The position numbers were made by a program, and so were the translations under genes. Shown piece after piece: positions 1 through 7,726 of a stretch of 64,000 bases of DNA (its first letter is position 1; each line of letters opens with the position of its first letter). Under the pieces are notes generated by a model. That model worked only from the letters and a program-made list of their open reading frames with translations, did no database searches and was not told the DNA's origin. Where the stretch lies: the NCBI GenBank assembly GCA_963747345.1, contig CAVVFA010000001.1, positions 434,001-498,000 on the forward strand, in the 5' to 3' direction. This stretch comes from GCA-2746795 sp963747345. Its GTDB lineage: Bacteria; Chloroflexota; Anaerolineae; Promineifilales; Promineifilaceae.

Positions 1-1422
1 TAAGCGCACCACAAACGCACTCCCCTCATCGACCTGACTGTACGCCTGAATACTGCCGTGATGCGCCTCCACCAACTCCCGTACAATCGCCAAGCCCAAG
101 CCAGACCCCCGACGGCCGTTTTCCCGCGTCCGTGACCTTTCCACCTGATAAAAACGCTCAAAAATACGTGACAAATCCTCAACCGCAATACCGGAGCCGG
201 TATCCTGCACCGTCACTTCGATAGCTCTGTCGCCATGCATCTTCAACGCCAGATGGACGCGGCCTTCGGCGGGTGTGTGGGTGAGCGCATTATCCAGTAA
301 ATTGGTAAACACCTGCATCAGACGGTCATAATCACCGATGATGGGTGGCACGGGCTGCAACTCACAAGTGAAGTGAATCTTTTGGTCTTGTGCCCGCAGC
401 ATGAGATTGGCGTGCGCGTCTGCGAGAAGTTGGTGCAGATCAACCGGCGTCTGCACCAATTCAAGCTGCCCCGACTCAATTCGCGCCAAATCGAGAAGCT
501 GATCGACCATCCGCTGCATCCGTTCTGCTTCATTGTAGATAATGCCTGCCGCTCGTTGTTGTTCTGGCTCGGTAACGGCCGTTCCGTCCCACAACGACTG
601 GCTCCAACCCCGAATCGACGTCAGCGGCGTCTTCAAATCATGTGACACATTACTCACAAAGTCTCGCTGCGCCTGATTGCTCGACTTCACCTGCGCCACC
701 ATGCTGTTAAAACTTCGCGCTACCGTTTGCACCTCATCTGGCCCCGTCACCGGCACATGCTGCTCATAATCACCCCGCGCCACCGCCTTCGCCGAACTGG
801 CCGCCCGTTGCAACGGCCGTGCCACCCATCCCGCAAACCCAAACGCCAAAATCACGGAAACAATCAGCGCCAAAGCCCCGCTCACCAAAATAGGCTGCGA
901 AAAGGTCTCGTTAAAAAAGGAACGGGGCGTCGGTTCTGGGGAGGCGTAAAATATTTGCAGACGGCCAAAGCCAATCACAGAAATCGGACGGGAATACACC
1001 AGCCAGTCGCTGTTATCCGGGGCGGTGAATACGCCGCTCACCGCATCGTTCTCCAGATTAGGCACTAATCGGCGCACATTTTCGATGCCTTCAATGTTCA
1101 CACCCAGCCAACTGTCATTCCCATTGCTATCGAAGATGATTTGTTGGGAGTCAACATCTGCCACCAAGATACGGACTTCGTTTTGAACGGCCGTTTCATT
1201 CAACAACAGTTCAACCTGCGCATCCGTAGCCCCCACCTCCATCAGCCGCACAATCTGCTGGCGGTTCACGCGGCTCACCGTCGCCAACTGCTGCAAGGTT
1301 GGCACATAGCGCAATCCCGGCTGCGCGGCATAGAAAAACAACGCCACCACCACCGCCAACAAGACGGTAGCAATCACCAGCAAATAAGAAAGCAAAAGGC
1401 GGCTGCGAATTGAGTTAAACAT
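1..1422 (-). CDS. Sensor histidine kinase, C-terminus cut by the window edge
   Basis: Membrane sensor kinase of a two-component pair; 474 codons are open to the window edge with no stop, so only the last residues are missing. The translation starts MFNSIRSRLLLSYLLV. It has a first membrane helix near residues 10-32, an extracytoplasmic sensor region to about 175, a second helix near 178-200 and a HAMP linker. The H-box SNVSHDLKTPLTS lies near residue 257, an N-box NLLDNALTH near 377, then DTGSGI and GSGLGLAIV ATP-lid motifs. Its start overlaps the end of the upstream response-regulator gene by 8 nt, so the two are probably translationally coupled. The signal sensed cannot be read from the sequence. 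Confidence 0.93.
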   Translation of the reverse strand, partial: MFNSIRSRLLLSYLLVIATVLLAVVVALFFYAAQPGLRYVPTLQQLATVSRVNRQQIVRLMEVGATDAQVELLLNETAVQNEVRILVADVDSQQIIFDSNGNDSWLGVNIEGIENVRRLVPNLENDAVSGVFTAPDNSDWLVYSRPISVIGFGRLQIFYASPEPTPRSFFNETFSQPILVSGALALIVSVILAFGFAGWVARPLQRAASSAKAVARGDYEQHVPVTGPDEVQTVARSFNSMVAQVKSSNQAQRDFVSNVSHDLKTPLTSIRGWSQSLWDGTAVTEPEQQRAAGIIYNEAERMQRMVDQLLDLARIESGQLELVQTPVDLHQLLADAHANLMLRAQDQKIHFTCELQPVPPIIGDYDRLMQVFTNLLDNALTHTPAEGRVHLALKMHGDRAIEVTVQDTGSGIAVEDLSRIFERFYQVERSRTRENGRRGSGLGLAIVRELVEAHHGSIQAYSQVDEGSAFVVRL

Positions 1423-2109
1423 GTGAATTAATGATAAGTTTGTACCCCATCCCCCACACCGTCTCAATAGACAACGTGCTGCCTTCTAACTTTTCACGCA
1501 GGTTGGCAACATGCACATCGACGGTGCGCGTCCGGTCGTAAAATTCATACCCCCACACCTGATCCAGCAGTTGGTCGCGGGACAGCACCATGTTGAGATG
1601 ATCCATCAACGTCAGCAGCAAATCAAACTCCTTGGTGCGCAAAACCACCCGCTTCCCCGCCACAAACACATCGCGGCTAGACGGGTTGGCTTCCACATTG
1701 CCCACGTGCCGCACCTTTGTTGAGTCCGTATCTTTTTCAGGGGTTGCCCGACGCAGAATAGCGCGTATTCTGGCTACCAGTTCACGGGGATTGAACGGCT
1801 TGGTCAGATAATCATCCGCGCCCATCTCCAGCCCTACAATTTTGTCGATGTCGTCGTCTCGCGCCGTCAGCATAAGGATGGGCAAATTGCTGTCAGACCG
1901 CACTTGGCGGCACACTTCCCAGCCGTCAATGCCCGGCAGCATCAAGTCAAGCACCATCAACGTGGGCGCGTTTGCTTGATGTAAGCGAGCGCATCCGCCC
2001 CATTGGTCACGGTATCGACCTGATACCCATCTTTTTCCAAATACATTCGCGCTAAATCACGGATATTGGCTTCATCATCGACGACGAGAATGGTTTCGTT
2101 TTTCATCAT
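1415..2109 (-). CDS. OmpR/PhoB-type response regulator (one frameshift)
   Basis: Response regulator partner of the adjacent kinase. An N-terminal receiver starts MMKNETILVVDDEANIR with the acidic pocket DDE. The phospho-acceptor Asp is in VLDLMLPGIDGWE, followed by the conserved Lys in DYLTKPFNPREL. The C-terminal winged helix contains LLLTLMDHLNMVLSRDQL and ends with RTRTVDVHVANLREKL, typical of PhoB-type DNA binding. The reading frame breaks near 1960: the first frame ends QTRPR and the second resumes at MVLDLMLPG, as if one base were missing in the codon before Leu-Met. The shift removes the phospho-acceptor from the first frame, so the gene works only if this is a sequence error. RBS-like purines precede the start. 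Confidence 0.88.
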
Positions 2110-2117
2110 AAAAAGGG

Positions 2118-2197
2118 GGCAAAGTTGCAAGGTGGCAAGGTTGTAGAGTAGCAAGGCACATCGTTATGCGTTCACCCTGCAACTCTGCAACTTTGCC
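2118..2197. repeat. Intergenic inverted repeat
   Basis: The left arm GGCAAAGTTGCA (2118-2129) is matched by TGCAACTTTGCC (2186-2197). The space between is filled with degenerate repeats of the same word (GCAAGG, GCAAC). It lies between ridA and the response regulator on the minus strand and could form a long hairpin in the transcript. Confidence 0.7.
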
Positions 2198-2203
2198 GCT
2201 CTG

Positions 2204-2584
2204 TTATAAAAGAGCGATGGCTTCGATTTCCACGCGAGCGCCCAGGGGCAAGGCGGCCACTTGCACAGCCGAACGAGCTGGTGGGTTTTCAGTAAAATAG
2301 TTGCCATAGACGGCGTTCATGGCGGCAAATTCACCCATGTCTTGCAAAAAGACAGTGCATTTGACGACATTGGCTAAATTGGTACCGGCAGCATCGAGAA
2401 CGGCCGTTAAATTTTTCAAAACCTGTTCTGTCTGAATGGTAATATCATCCTCACGCATTTTGCCCGTTGCGGGGTCAAGGGCAATCTGTCCGGCTGTAAA
2501 AACCATATTGCCAGTACGGACTGCTTGTGAATAGGGGCCAAGGGCGGCAGGGGCATGTTTTGTGCTGATAATCTCTTTGGGCAT
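2204..2584 (-). CDS. ridA: RidA family enamine/imine deaminase
   Basis: A 126-aa RidA (YjgF/YER057c/UK114) protein, full length for the family. RidA hydrolyses reactive enamine/imine intermediates made by PLP enzymes, such as 2-aminoacrylate, and protects PLP enzymes from damage. The family signature is clear: PAALGPYSQAV at the N-terminus, then TAGQIALDP, VVKCTVFL, YFTENPPARSAVQVAALP and VEIEAIAL. The Arg in PPARSAV is the residue that binds the substrate carboxylate in characterised members. Start is the ATG at 2584 with GGAGTTTCCC-type purines upstream. It may be co-transcribed with the regulator/kinase pair downstream, separated only by an inverted repeat. Confidence 0.95.
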   Translation of the reverse strand: MPKEIISTKHAPAALGPYSQAVRTGNMVFTAGQIALDPATGKMREDDITIQTEQVLKNLTAVLDAAGTNLANVVKCTVFLQDMGEFAAMNAVYGNYFTENPPARSAVQVAALPLGARVEIEAIALL

Positions 2585-2718
2585 GGGAAACTCCTTTGTG
2601 GCTCATGGGGCATCCGTAAAAAACAAATCATTGAACCGATCTCTGCTTTTTTGAACGAACGCTAAGTAGTTAATGTTTGCTATTTTAACACGCGCAGAAA
2701 ATATGATAAACTGGCAAC

Positions 2719-2883
2719 ATGCAAAGCTGGCCCATTGTCATCGAGTTAGGCAACTTTACATTAACCAGTGCCACGCCATTAAGCGAACTGTTATGGTTTG
2801 TGGCTGGATTGGTGATACTAGCTGTTTTGTCAACGGCCGTTTTGTGGTGGAATCGTCGGGCACACCGGGATCCGTTCATTTAA
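2719..2883 (+). CDS. Small single-pass membrane protein (54 aa)
   Basis: A 54-residue reading frame beginning MQSWPIVIELGNF and ending RRAHRDPFI. It has one clear hydrophobic helix, ELLWFVAGLVILAVLSTAVL, followed by a positively charged tail, predicting a cytoplasmic C-terminus. The frame contains one AACGGCCGTT decamer read as S-T-A-V, the usual in-frame use of that repeat in this genome. It ends 70 nt upstream of efp on the same strand. No family is recognised. The case for coding rests on the TM segment, the clean start and stop and the lack of any better frame here. Confidence 0.5.
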   Translation: MQSWPIVIELGNFTLTSATPLSELLWFVAGLVILAVLSTAVLWWNRRAHRDPFI

Positions 2884-2953
2884 AAACCTCTCGATTCATC
2901 GAGATTCTCAACCATTATCTTTCAAAATTTAACTCAGTTTAGGAGCGTTCAAC

Positions 2954-3511
2954 ATGATTGATGTCAATCAACTACGTCGGGGTGTATCTTTCACCCAAAA
3001 TGATAATCTTTATAAAGTAACCGAATATAGCCATAAAAAACCAGGTCGAGGCAAAGCCACCATCAAAGTAAACGTTAAAGATTTGCGTTCCGGCTCTAAT
3101 TTGGTGCTATCCTTCACCTCTGGTGACCGGGTTGAAGATATTCGGCTCGACAAACAAACATACCAATATTTATATAACGATGGTGTCTACTACGTTTTCA
3201 TGGATACAAGCTCCTATGAGCAAAAGCAAGTCTCCCATGTCGTGTTGGAAGAAGACTCTGTTTTTCTGCGGGATAACATGGAACTAGAATTGTTGGAATA
3301 CGAAGGTGAAGTTTTAGACTACATTCTGCCCAAATCAATGGACTTTGAAGTTGTCGAAGCCGAAAACGCTGTCGCTGGCGATACCGCCACTGGCGCAACC
3401 AAAGAAGTCGTCACCGAGACTGGTCTCAAAGTAAAGACCCCCTTGTTTATCAACACGGGCGACCGCATCAAAGTAAATACAGAAACCCGCGAATATATTA
3501 CCCGCCTTTAA
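2954..3511 (+). CDS. efp: Translation elongation factor P
   Basis: EF-P binds between the P and E sites of the ribosome and relieves stalling at polyproline. The 185 aa match the normal length and show all three beta-barrel domains: an N-terminal KOW-like domain (1-65), a central OB domain (about 68-130) and a C-terminal OB domain ending TGDRIKVNTETREYITRL. The loop that reaches the peptidyl-transferase centre reads HKKPGRGKATIKV, putting Arg at position 32 in place of the more common Lys. An AGGAG ribosome site lies 8 nt before the ATG, and a strong terminator follows the stop. No modification enzyme gene was seen in this window. Confidence 0.97.
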   Translation: MIDVNQLRRGVSFTQNDNLYKVTEYSHKKPGRGKATIKVNVKDLRSGSNLVLSFTSGDRVEDIRLDKQTYQYLYNDGVYYVFMDTSSYEQKQVSHVVLEEDSVFLRDNMELELLEYEGEVLDYILPKSMDFEVVEAENAVAGDTATGATKEVVTETGLKVKTPLFINTGDRIKVNTETREYITRL

Positions 3512-3554
3512 GTTTTATCGGTTTACAGACTTCCGAATTTTAGGCTTAACTTAT

Positions 3555-3584
3555 AAAAAGCGACCTCAACAGGTCGCTTTTTTA
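3555..3584 (+). terminator. Rho-independent terminator of efp
   Basis: Stem AAAAAGCGACCT / AGGTCGCTTTTT with a CAAC loop followed by a T run, 44 nt after the efp stop. Confidence 0.9.
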
Positions 3585-3671
3585 TTTCTCCTGTGAAAAT
3601 CCCGTATTTTTCGCATAATCTGTCTTCATGATCTCTTTACAGTAATCGAGGAAATATGCTATATTGAATCT

Positions 3672-3744
3672 ACCTTATGTAAGGTTCCAACCCGAATTTA
3701 TCTGGGTCGTGCAAATCAGGTGAGTCAAACCGTCTGTGTGACGG
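3672..3744 (+). promoter_or_regulatory. Possible structured 5' leader of the LysM gene
   Basis: Three short hairpins occur in a row upstream of the LysM gene: ACCTT-atgt-AAGGT (3672-3685), CCC...GGG (3691-3706) and CCGTC-tgtgt-GACGG (3730-3744). They are followed by a GGAGG ribosome site at 3761-3767. The spacing suggests a folded leader. I could not match it to any riboswitch consensus I know, including c-di-AMP and c-di-GMP classes. Confidence 0.3.
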
Positions 3745-3772
3745 CAAATACAATTTTCACAGGAGGATGTGA

Positions 3773-4228
3773 ATGAAGACAATCCGTTTAGGCAACACAA
3801 AAAAAGTATTTGTTGTATTACTGTTGGCAATGGTTTTGCTGTTAGCTCTTTCTGCTACCACGCAAGCGGCTCCGGCTGAAGCACCCGCAGCGTCTACTGG
3901 TGTCTATCATACGGTGACTTGGGGGCAATCGCTCTCTGGGATTGCTGTTTATTATGGCACCACCGTAAACGCGATTATGGCTGCGAATCCGCAAATTTGG
4001 AATCCAAATGTTATTTTTGCTGGGCAGGTGTTGTATATTCCCACGGGCGGTACCGGTGGCGTTCCCCCAAGCACTGGTTATTGTCGTTATTATCACAGGG
4101 TGGCATGGGGCGACACGATGTTTAAGATTTCAGCGTGGTATGGTGTGAATGTGTGGACGATTGCCCAGGCTAATAATATTTATAACTTGAATTTGATTTT
4201 TGCAGGGCAGGTGTTGTGTATTCCGTAA
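3773..4228 (+). CDS. Secreted protein with two LysM domains
   Basis: A 151-aa exported protein with a signal peptide (KKVFVVLLLAMVLLLALSA, cleavage near TQAAPA) and two LysM modules of about 45 residues each. LysM 1 runs YHTVTWGQSLSGIAVYYG to FAGQVLYIP; LysM 2 runs YHRVAWGDTMFKISAWYG to FAGQVLCIP. A Gly/Pro linker joins them. LysM binds N-acetylglucosamine-containing glycans. There is no catalytic domain, so it probably acts as a cell-envelope binding or matrix protein. The second module carries two Cys residues (YCRYY and VLCIP) that could form a disulfide. Good GGAGG ribosome site 8 nt before ATG. Confidence 0.92.
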   Translation: MKTIRLGNTKKVFVVLLLAMVLLLALSATTQAAPAEAPAASTGVYHTVTWGQSLSGIAVYYGTTVNAIMAANPQIWNPNVIFAGQVLYIPTGGTGGVPPSTGYCRYYHRVAWGDTMFKISAWYGVNVWTIAQANNIYNLNLIFAGQVLCIP

Positions 4229-4253
4229 AGGGATAACGGCCGTTTCCTGGAAA

Positions 4254-4294
4254 CAAAAAAACCTTTGTCAGCTTTCTGACAAAGGTTTTTTTGT
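4254..4294. terminator. Bidirectional terminator
   Basis: AAAAAACCTTTGTCAG / CTGACAAAGGTTTTTT with a short CTTT loop. A run on one side and T run on the other let it serve both the LysM gene (+) and the zinc-ribbon gene (-) that converge here. An AACGGCCGTT decamer sits just upstream at 4235. Confidence 0.9.
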
Positions 4295-4327
4295 CTCTCA
4301 GCTAAAGAGTCTCCCACAAATAGGTTT

Positions 4328-4873
4328 TCAGCCAGCAAATAAAGCCCAAATCAGCAGCAGCAACATAAACCCCACAACGGCAATGGCTACAACACTATAA
4401 ATCATCATATCTTGTTTGCGGCGCTGCTCAAGATTGGCTTTGAGCTGGGCTTGTCGTTCTGCTTCAATCGCTTCAAACTCCGCCATGCGCTTTTTCGCGG
4501 ACACCTCTTCTTGCTGTTTAAGCAGTTTGATCTGCTCAGACCGTTCACGCTGAACATCAAGCGTCTTTGACTGGTACTGTTGAACCAGCAAGTCCAGAAT
4601 GTCTAAAGCACTACCACACTCTTGACAATATTCATCACCCAGCCAATTGGAATGATTACATTTGCGGCAAATGCGTGACATGGGCGCACCGCACTGGCGG
4701 CAAAATTTCTGCGTTTGTTGGTGAAACGTATGGCACTGGGCACAAACATGTCCATTTAGAACGAACCGACTACCACAAGCATCACATTGAATGTGGTTAT
4801 CGTGATTGTCCAGAACGTCTATAGGGTTTCGGCAGTTTGGGCAGGCAACTTCGTGTAAGATTTCTTCAGACAT
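4328..4873 (-). CDS. Double zinc-ribbon, C-terminally anchored membrane protein
   Basis: 181 aa with no recognised enzyme domain. The first ~90 residues hold four zinc-binding knuckle pairs: CPNC/CDAC, CAQC/CRQC and CRKC/CQEC, consistent with two or three zinc ribbons of the double-zinc-ribbon type. A charged coiled-coil follows (about 95-155, rich in E/Q/R/K: RERSEQIKLLKQQEEVSAKK). The protein ends in one membrane helix (MIYSVVAIAVVGFMLLLLIW). This suggests a tail-anchored protein with a cytoplasmic zinc head. The function is unknown; such proteins often act in envelope or stress signalling. Confidence 0.75.
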   Translation of the reverse strand: MSEEILHEVACPNCRNPIDVLDNHDNHIQCDACGSRFVLNGHVCAQCHTFHQQTQKFCRQCGAPMSRICRKCNHSNWLGDEYCQECGSALDILDLLVQQYQSKTLDVQRERSEQIKLLKQQEEVSAKKRMAEFEAIEAERQAQLKANLEQRRKQDMMIYSVVAIAVVGFMLLLLIWALFAG

Positions 4874-4937
4874 ACAGTCAATCCTGTATAAAAGATTCTC
4901 AAATTATATGAGGAAAACGGCCGTTTGTCTTTATGAC

Positions 4938-5502
4938 TCATTGACTATCCCAACCACGCAAAAAAGCTTGCACCGACTCCCGAAACGCCTCATCCAAATC
5001 CCCGCCTCGGCGCAGTTGATTGTTGATTTCCAACAGAACAAAGCCATGCACCAAAGCCAATGCTCCCCGCAGCGCCGTCAAAGAACGTTCTTCCCCTGCC
5101 AATTCACTCATAATTCCCTGTACCGGCAGCACCATCTTCACCAGCAAATCTTCATCCGAACGGTACGCGTCGTTTTCATGGTAAACGAGCACGTAGCGGC
5201 GCGGATTCGCATGGGCAAAGGCACGATACGCCAGGAAGATAGCCAGCAGCTTTTCTGCGGGTTCTCCAGAACTGGTGGATGCTGCCTCATCCATCATGGC
5301 AAACATCTCTTGCCAGCGTGGCTAGATTGACAGCCTGAATCAACTCTGTCTTGTTGCTCACATACCGATACAGGGAAGGGGCTTTTACGCCGAGCGCCGC
5401 CGCCAATTTGTGCAGCGACAGGTTATCGACGCCATCCGTTGCCGTCATGGCCGCGGCTTGTTGTATGATTTTGTCTCGATCAATCTGGCTTGGATAGGGC
5501 AT
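4938..5502 (-). CDS. TetR/AcrR transcriptional regulator (one frameshift)
   Basis: TetR-type repressor. The N-terminal helix-turn-helix is read in one frame (MPYPSQIDRDKIIQQAAAM, then LSLHKLAAALGVKAPSLYRYV). The ligand domain is read in another (MFAMMDEAASTSSGEP to FRESVQAFLRGWD). The two overlap near 5300, where one base is missing between LATLARD and MFAMMDE. The C-terminal half resembles the WHG-type TetR ligand domain. The gene lies downstream of the DUF4260 gene on the same strand, which may be its target. The effector is unknown. Confidence 0.82.
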
Positions 5503-5517
5503 TTTGGTTGTCCAGTG

Positions 5518-5611
5518 ATCGGTGTTCGGTAATCGGTATTCGGTGTTCGGTGATTACTGTTCACTGATTACCGATTACTGTCCACTGATTACTGTTGACT
5601 GTTCACCTGTT
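5518..5611. repeat. Intergenic repeat array (CGGTGTTCGGTAATC / GATTACCGATTACTG type)
   Basis: Tandem copies of a roughly 8-11-bp word (GGTGTTCGGTAATCGG, TATTCGGTGTTCGG) are followed by their approximate complements (GATTACCGATTACTG, TTGACTGTTCACC). It forms an imperfect long hairpin between DUF4260 and tetR. The same words recur at 50647-50721 and inside pabBC at 32781. Confidence 0.7.
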
Positions 5612-5980
5612 TTAAATATTGCTCATATGCGTCATCTTAAATTCACCTGGATATTTTAGCCCGTAGCCAAACAATCTGTCCATGCCGATGTGGGCCAGCC
5701 AGATGAGGGCAAACTGCAAGCCAATTGTCCAAGAGAAGAATAAGGATGCGCCAGCCAGCAGCAGCGGCAGTGTATAAGAATGAACCATGTTGTAAACCAC
5801 GCTGCCGAATCGCTTATCAACTGCATAGGCGATGATGGACAGATCCGGCCACAGCAATAACAGGGCAAAGACCCACCAGCTAAACCCTAGATAACCATAC
5901 GCAATCATGGAGGCCACGAGAACGGCCGTTCCTTCCATCCGTAGTATCACATTGGGCATACTCAATTTTGTTGTTTTCAT
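5612..5980 (-). CDS. DUF4260 family small membrane protein
   Basis: 122 aa, strongly hydrophobic with about four membrane segments (AVLVASMIAYGYLGFSWW, VFALLLLWPDLSIIAYAV, SYTLPLLLAGASLFFSW, LQFALIWLAHIGMDRLF). The motifs LLWPDLS, YNMVHSY and HIGMDRLFGYGLKYP match my recollection of DUF4260 proteins, whose function is not known. It precedes the TetR gene on the same strand, which suggests a repressor-controlled membrane protein. The start is the ATG at 5980. An AT-rich stretch upstream (6000-6060) could hold its promoter. Confidence 0.7.
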   Translation of the reverse strand: MKTTKLSMPNVILRMEGTAVLVASMIAYGYLGFSWWVFALLLLWPDLSIIAYAVDKRFGSVVYNMVHSYTLPLLLAGASLFFSWTIGLQFALIWLAHIGMDRLFGYGLKYPGEFKMTHMSNI

Positions 5981-6129
5981 GTCGTTTACCTCATCTCAAA
6001 ACTAATATCGTTAATCTTTAAGAATAATACTATTAGTTTTCAGTTTGTTTGTCAAGAGGTAAATTTCAACAGGAACTAAAATTGCGGTAGAATAGGCGCT
6101 GGTTGCAACCTAAAACCCGGAGGAAACGA

Positions 6130-6764
6130 ATGCAAGCTGGCCTATTTGAAGATAACCCCACTCCCTACACGTCCTTGGATGACCTCATCAACGACATGAT
6201 GAAAATGGACGACGACCCCTTGGCAAACGCGGGGACAAACGTCGTTATTTGCCGAGGTAATCCAGCGGCAAAACTAATGATCGTGGGAGAAGCGCCTGGG
6301 CCCGAAGAAAACGAACTGGGAAAGCCATTTGTCGGCCGTTCCGGTAAATTGCTGGATCAAATCTTGGAAGCTGTCGACTTTGACCCAGAACAAGATGTGT
6401 TCATCAGCAATTCGGTGTTCCGAATGCCGCCCGGGGAAGGGGGCAAAAATTTCCGCAAGCCCACCACCCAGGAAATTGACGCCTACAAACCCTATCTTAC
6501 TGGAAATCATTCGCCTCGTAGACCCCAAAATCATATTGCTCACAGGCAATGTGCCCATGCAATCCATGCTGGGGATTACCGGCATCACCAAATTACGCGG
6601 ACAATGGCAGGAGTGGAACGGCCGTTTAACTCATGCCCATCTTCCATCCCTCTTACCTGCTACGTAATCCACAGCGCACCCCCGGCTCACCCAAATCACT
6701 CACCTGGCAAGACATCAAAGAAGTGCGCCGCAAATATGATGAACTCATGGCAGTAAACAAATGA
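6130..6764 (+). CDS. Family-4-like uracil-DNA glycosylase (two frameshifts, Fe-S Cys missing)
   Basis: Excises uracil from DNA. The ATG at 6130 follows a CCGGAGGAAA ribosome site and starts MQAGLFEDNPTPY. Motif A, GEAPGPEENELGKPFVGRSG, is intact. The frame shifts near 6500 (into LLEIIRLVDPKIILLTGN) and again near 6630, where motif B MPIFHPSYLLRNP appears, ending at the TGA at 6762. The four cysteines that hold the 4Fe-4S cluster in family-4 enzymes are replaced: the usual KCRPPGN region reads FRMPPGEG and the usual EIEACRPFL region reads EIDAYKPYL. The fold may therefore be cluster-free. The stop overlaps the next start as ATGA. Confidence 0.78.
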
Positions 6765-7501
6765 CAGAACGCCACTCCGACAAAGCTGCCCTACGCGGCG
6801 AACCAGGATACGTCTGGCGCTCCGGCCAAGACCGCCGCCTGCAAATGATTCAGCAATGGGCTGACTTAGACAACGCCATCCTCCTCGATAACGGCTGCGG
6901 ACTAGGCACCTACCTCGACGCCTTTGCCCCTTTCACAGACCACCGCTTTGGCCTTGAACTAGAACACGACAGGGCCATCAAAGCCCTCCCCACCGCCACC
7001 GGTATCGTCGAAGGCGTTGGCGAAACATTGCCCTTTGCTACCCATACATTTGATGTTGCTTTTAGTAACGAAGTCATTGAGCATGTGCAAGATGATGCGC
7101 TTTATGCCGCCGAAATGGTGCGCGTTGTTAAACCGGGTGGGCGACTGCTCATATTCTGCCCCAACCGTTGGTATCCGGTGGAACAGCATGGCATTTACTG
7201 GAAAGGGGAATACAAATTTGGCAATATCCCCCTCATCAATTACCTGCCCGATGTTTGGCGGGACAAACTGGCTCCCCATGTGCGCACCTACACCAAAGGC
7301 AACTTGTTAAACTTATTCAACAATCAGCCTGTTACCCTCATTCACCACAGCCGGATTTTTGGCGGCTACGACAACATCGAAGCCCGTCGCCCTAAATTGG
7401 GCAAAACGATTAAAAACACGCTCTATACTGCTGAGAACACCCCGTTCTCTGTGTTGGGCATTTCACATTTGTTGGTGCTTGAGAAACTTGGTGAACCGTG
7501 A
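6761..7501 (+). CDS. Class I SAM-dependent methyltransferase
   Basis: 246 aa with a Methyltransf_11-type Rossmann fold. Motif I, ILLDNGCGLGTYLDAFAP, lies near residues 40-57 (LDNGCG replaces the usual LDVGCG). The acidic end of beta 2 (GLELEHDRA) and the post-motif FDVAFSNEVIEHV follow, then KPGGRLLIFCPN. The substrate is not evident; the C-terminal half resembles lipid or small-molecule methyltransferases with an insert carrying Trp/Tyr (RWYPVEQHGIYW). It overlaps the glycosylase stop by 4 nt (ATGA), so translation is coupled. Confidence 0.85.
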   Translation: MTERHSDKAALRGEPGYVWRSGQDRRLQMIQQWADLDNAILLDNGCGLGTYLDAFAPFTDHRFGLELEHDRAIKALPTATGIVEGVGETLPFATHTFDVAFSNEVIEHVQDDALYAAEMVRVVKPGGRLLIFCPNRWYPVEQHGIYWKGEYKFGNIPLINYLPDVWRDKLAPHVRTYTKGNLLNLFNNQPVTLIHHSRIFGGYDNIEARRPKLGKTIKNTLYTAENTPFSVLGISHLLVLEKLGEP

Positions 7502-7594
7502 TGTGTGATCCGTGTGCATCATGATTCGCGCTCCACAGCGCGAACTGGACTTAATAGAAAATAAATAAAATCATTATCAATAAGTCCAATTTCC

Positions 7595-7623
7595 TTGAAT
7601 TAACCCCCTCATCATTTTACAAT
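7595..7623 (+). promoter_or_regulatory. Probable sigma-70 promoter of pdxS
   Basis: TTGAAT (7595-7600), a 17-nt spacer, then TACAAT (7618-7623). The transcript would have a leader of about 95 nt. That leader holds a short CCTC-GC-GGAGG hairpin followed by CTTTTTT (7648-7667), which could act as an attenuator. Confidence 0.55.
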
Positions 7624-7726
7624 CACACTATAAACGAATATCAATTAACCTCGCGGAGGCTTTTTTACAGTTGGATGATGACCTACGCTGCAAAAATCTC
7701 AGCAGGTTTACATAAGGAGAAATACC

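Noticed and set aside
727..1413. Plus-strand frames opposite the kinase
   Set aside because: Arg/His-rich shadows of the minus-strand sensor kinase, which has all expected motifs.
2673..2942. 89-aa reading frame upstream of efp
   Set aside because: No domain or hydrophobic pattern, and it overlaps the better 54-aa membrane-protein frame.
3672..3744. c-di-AMP (ydaO) or c-di-GMP riboswitch before the LysM gene
   Set aside because: Conserved core sequences of those classes were not found.
5518..5611. CRISPR array
   Set aside because: Repeats are short, imperfect and self-complementary, without regular spacers; no cas gene is present.
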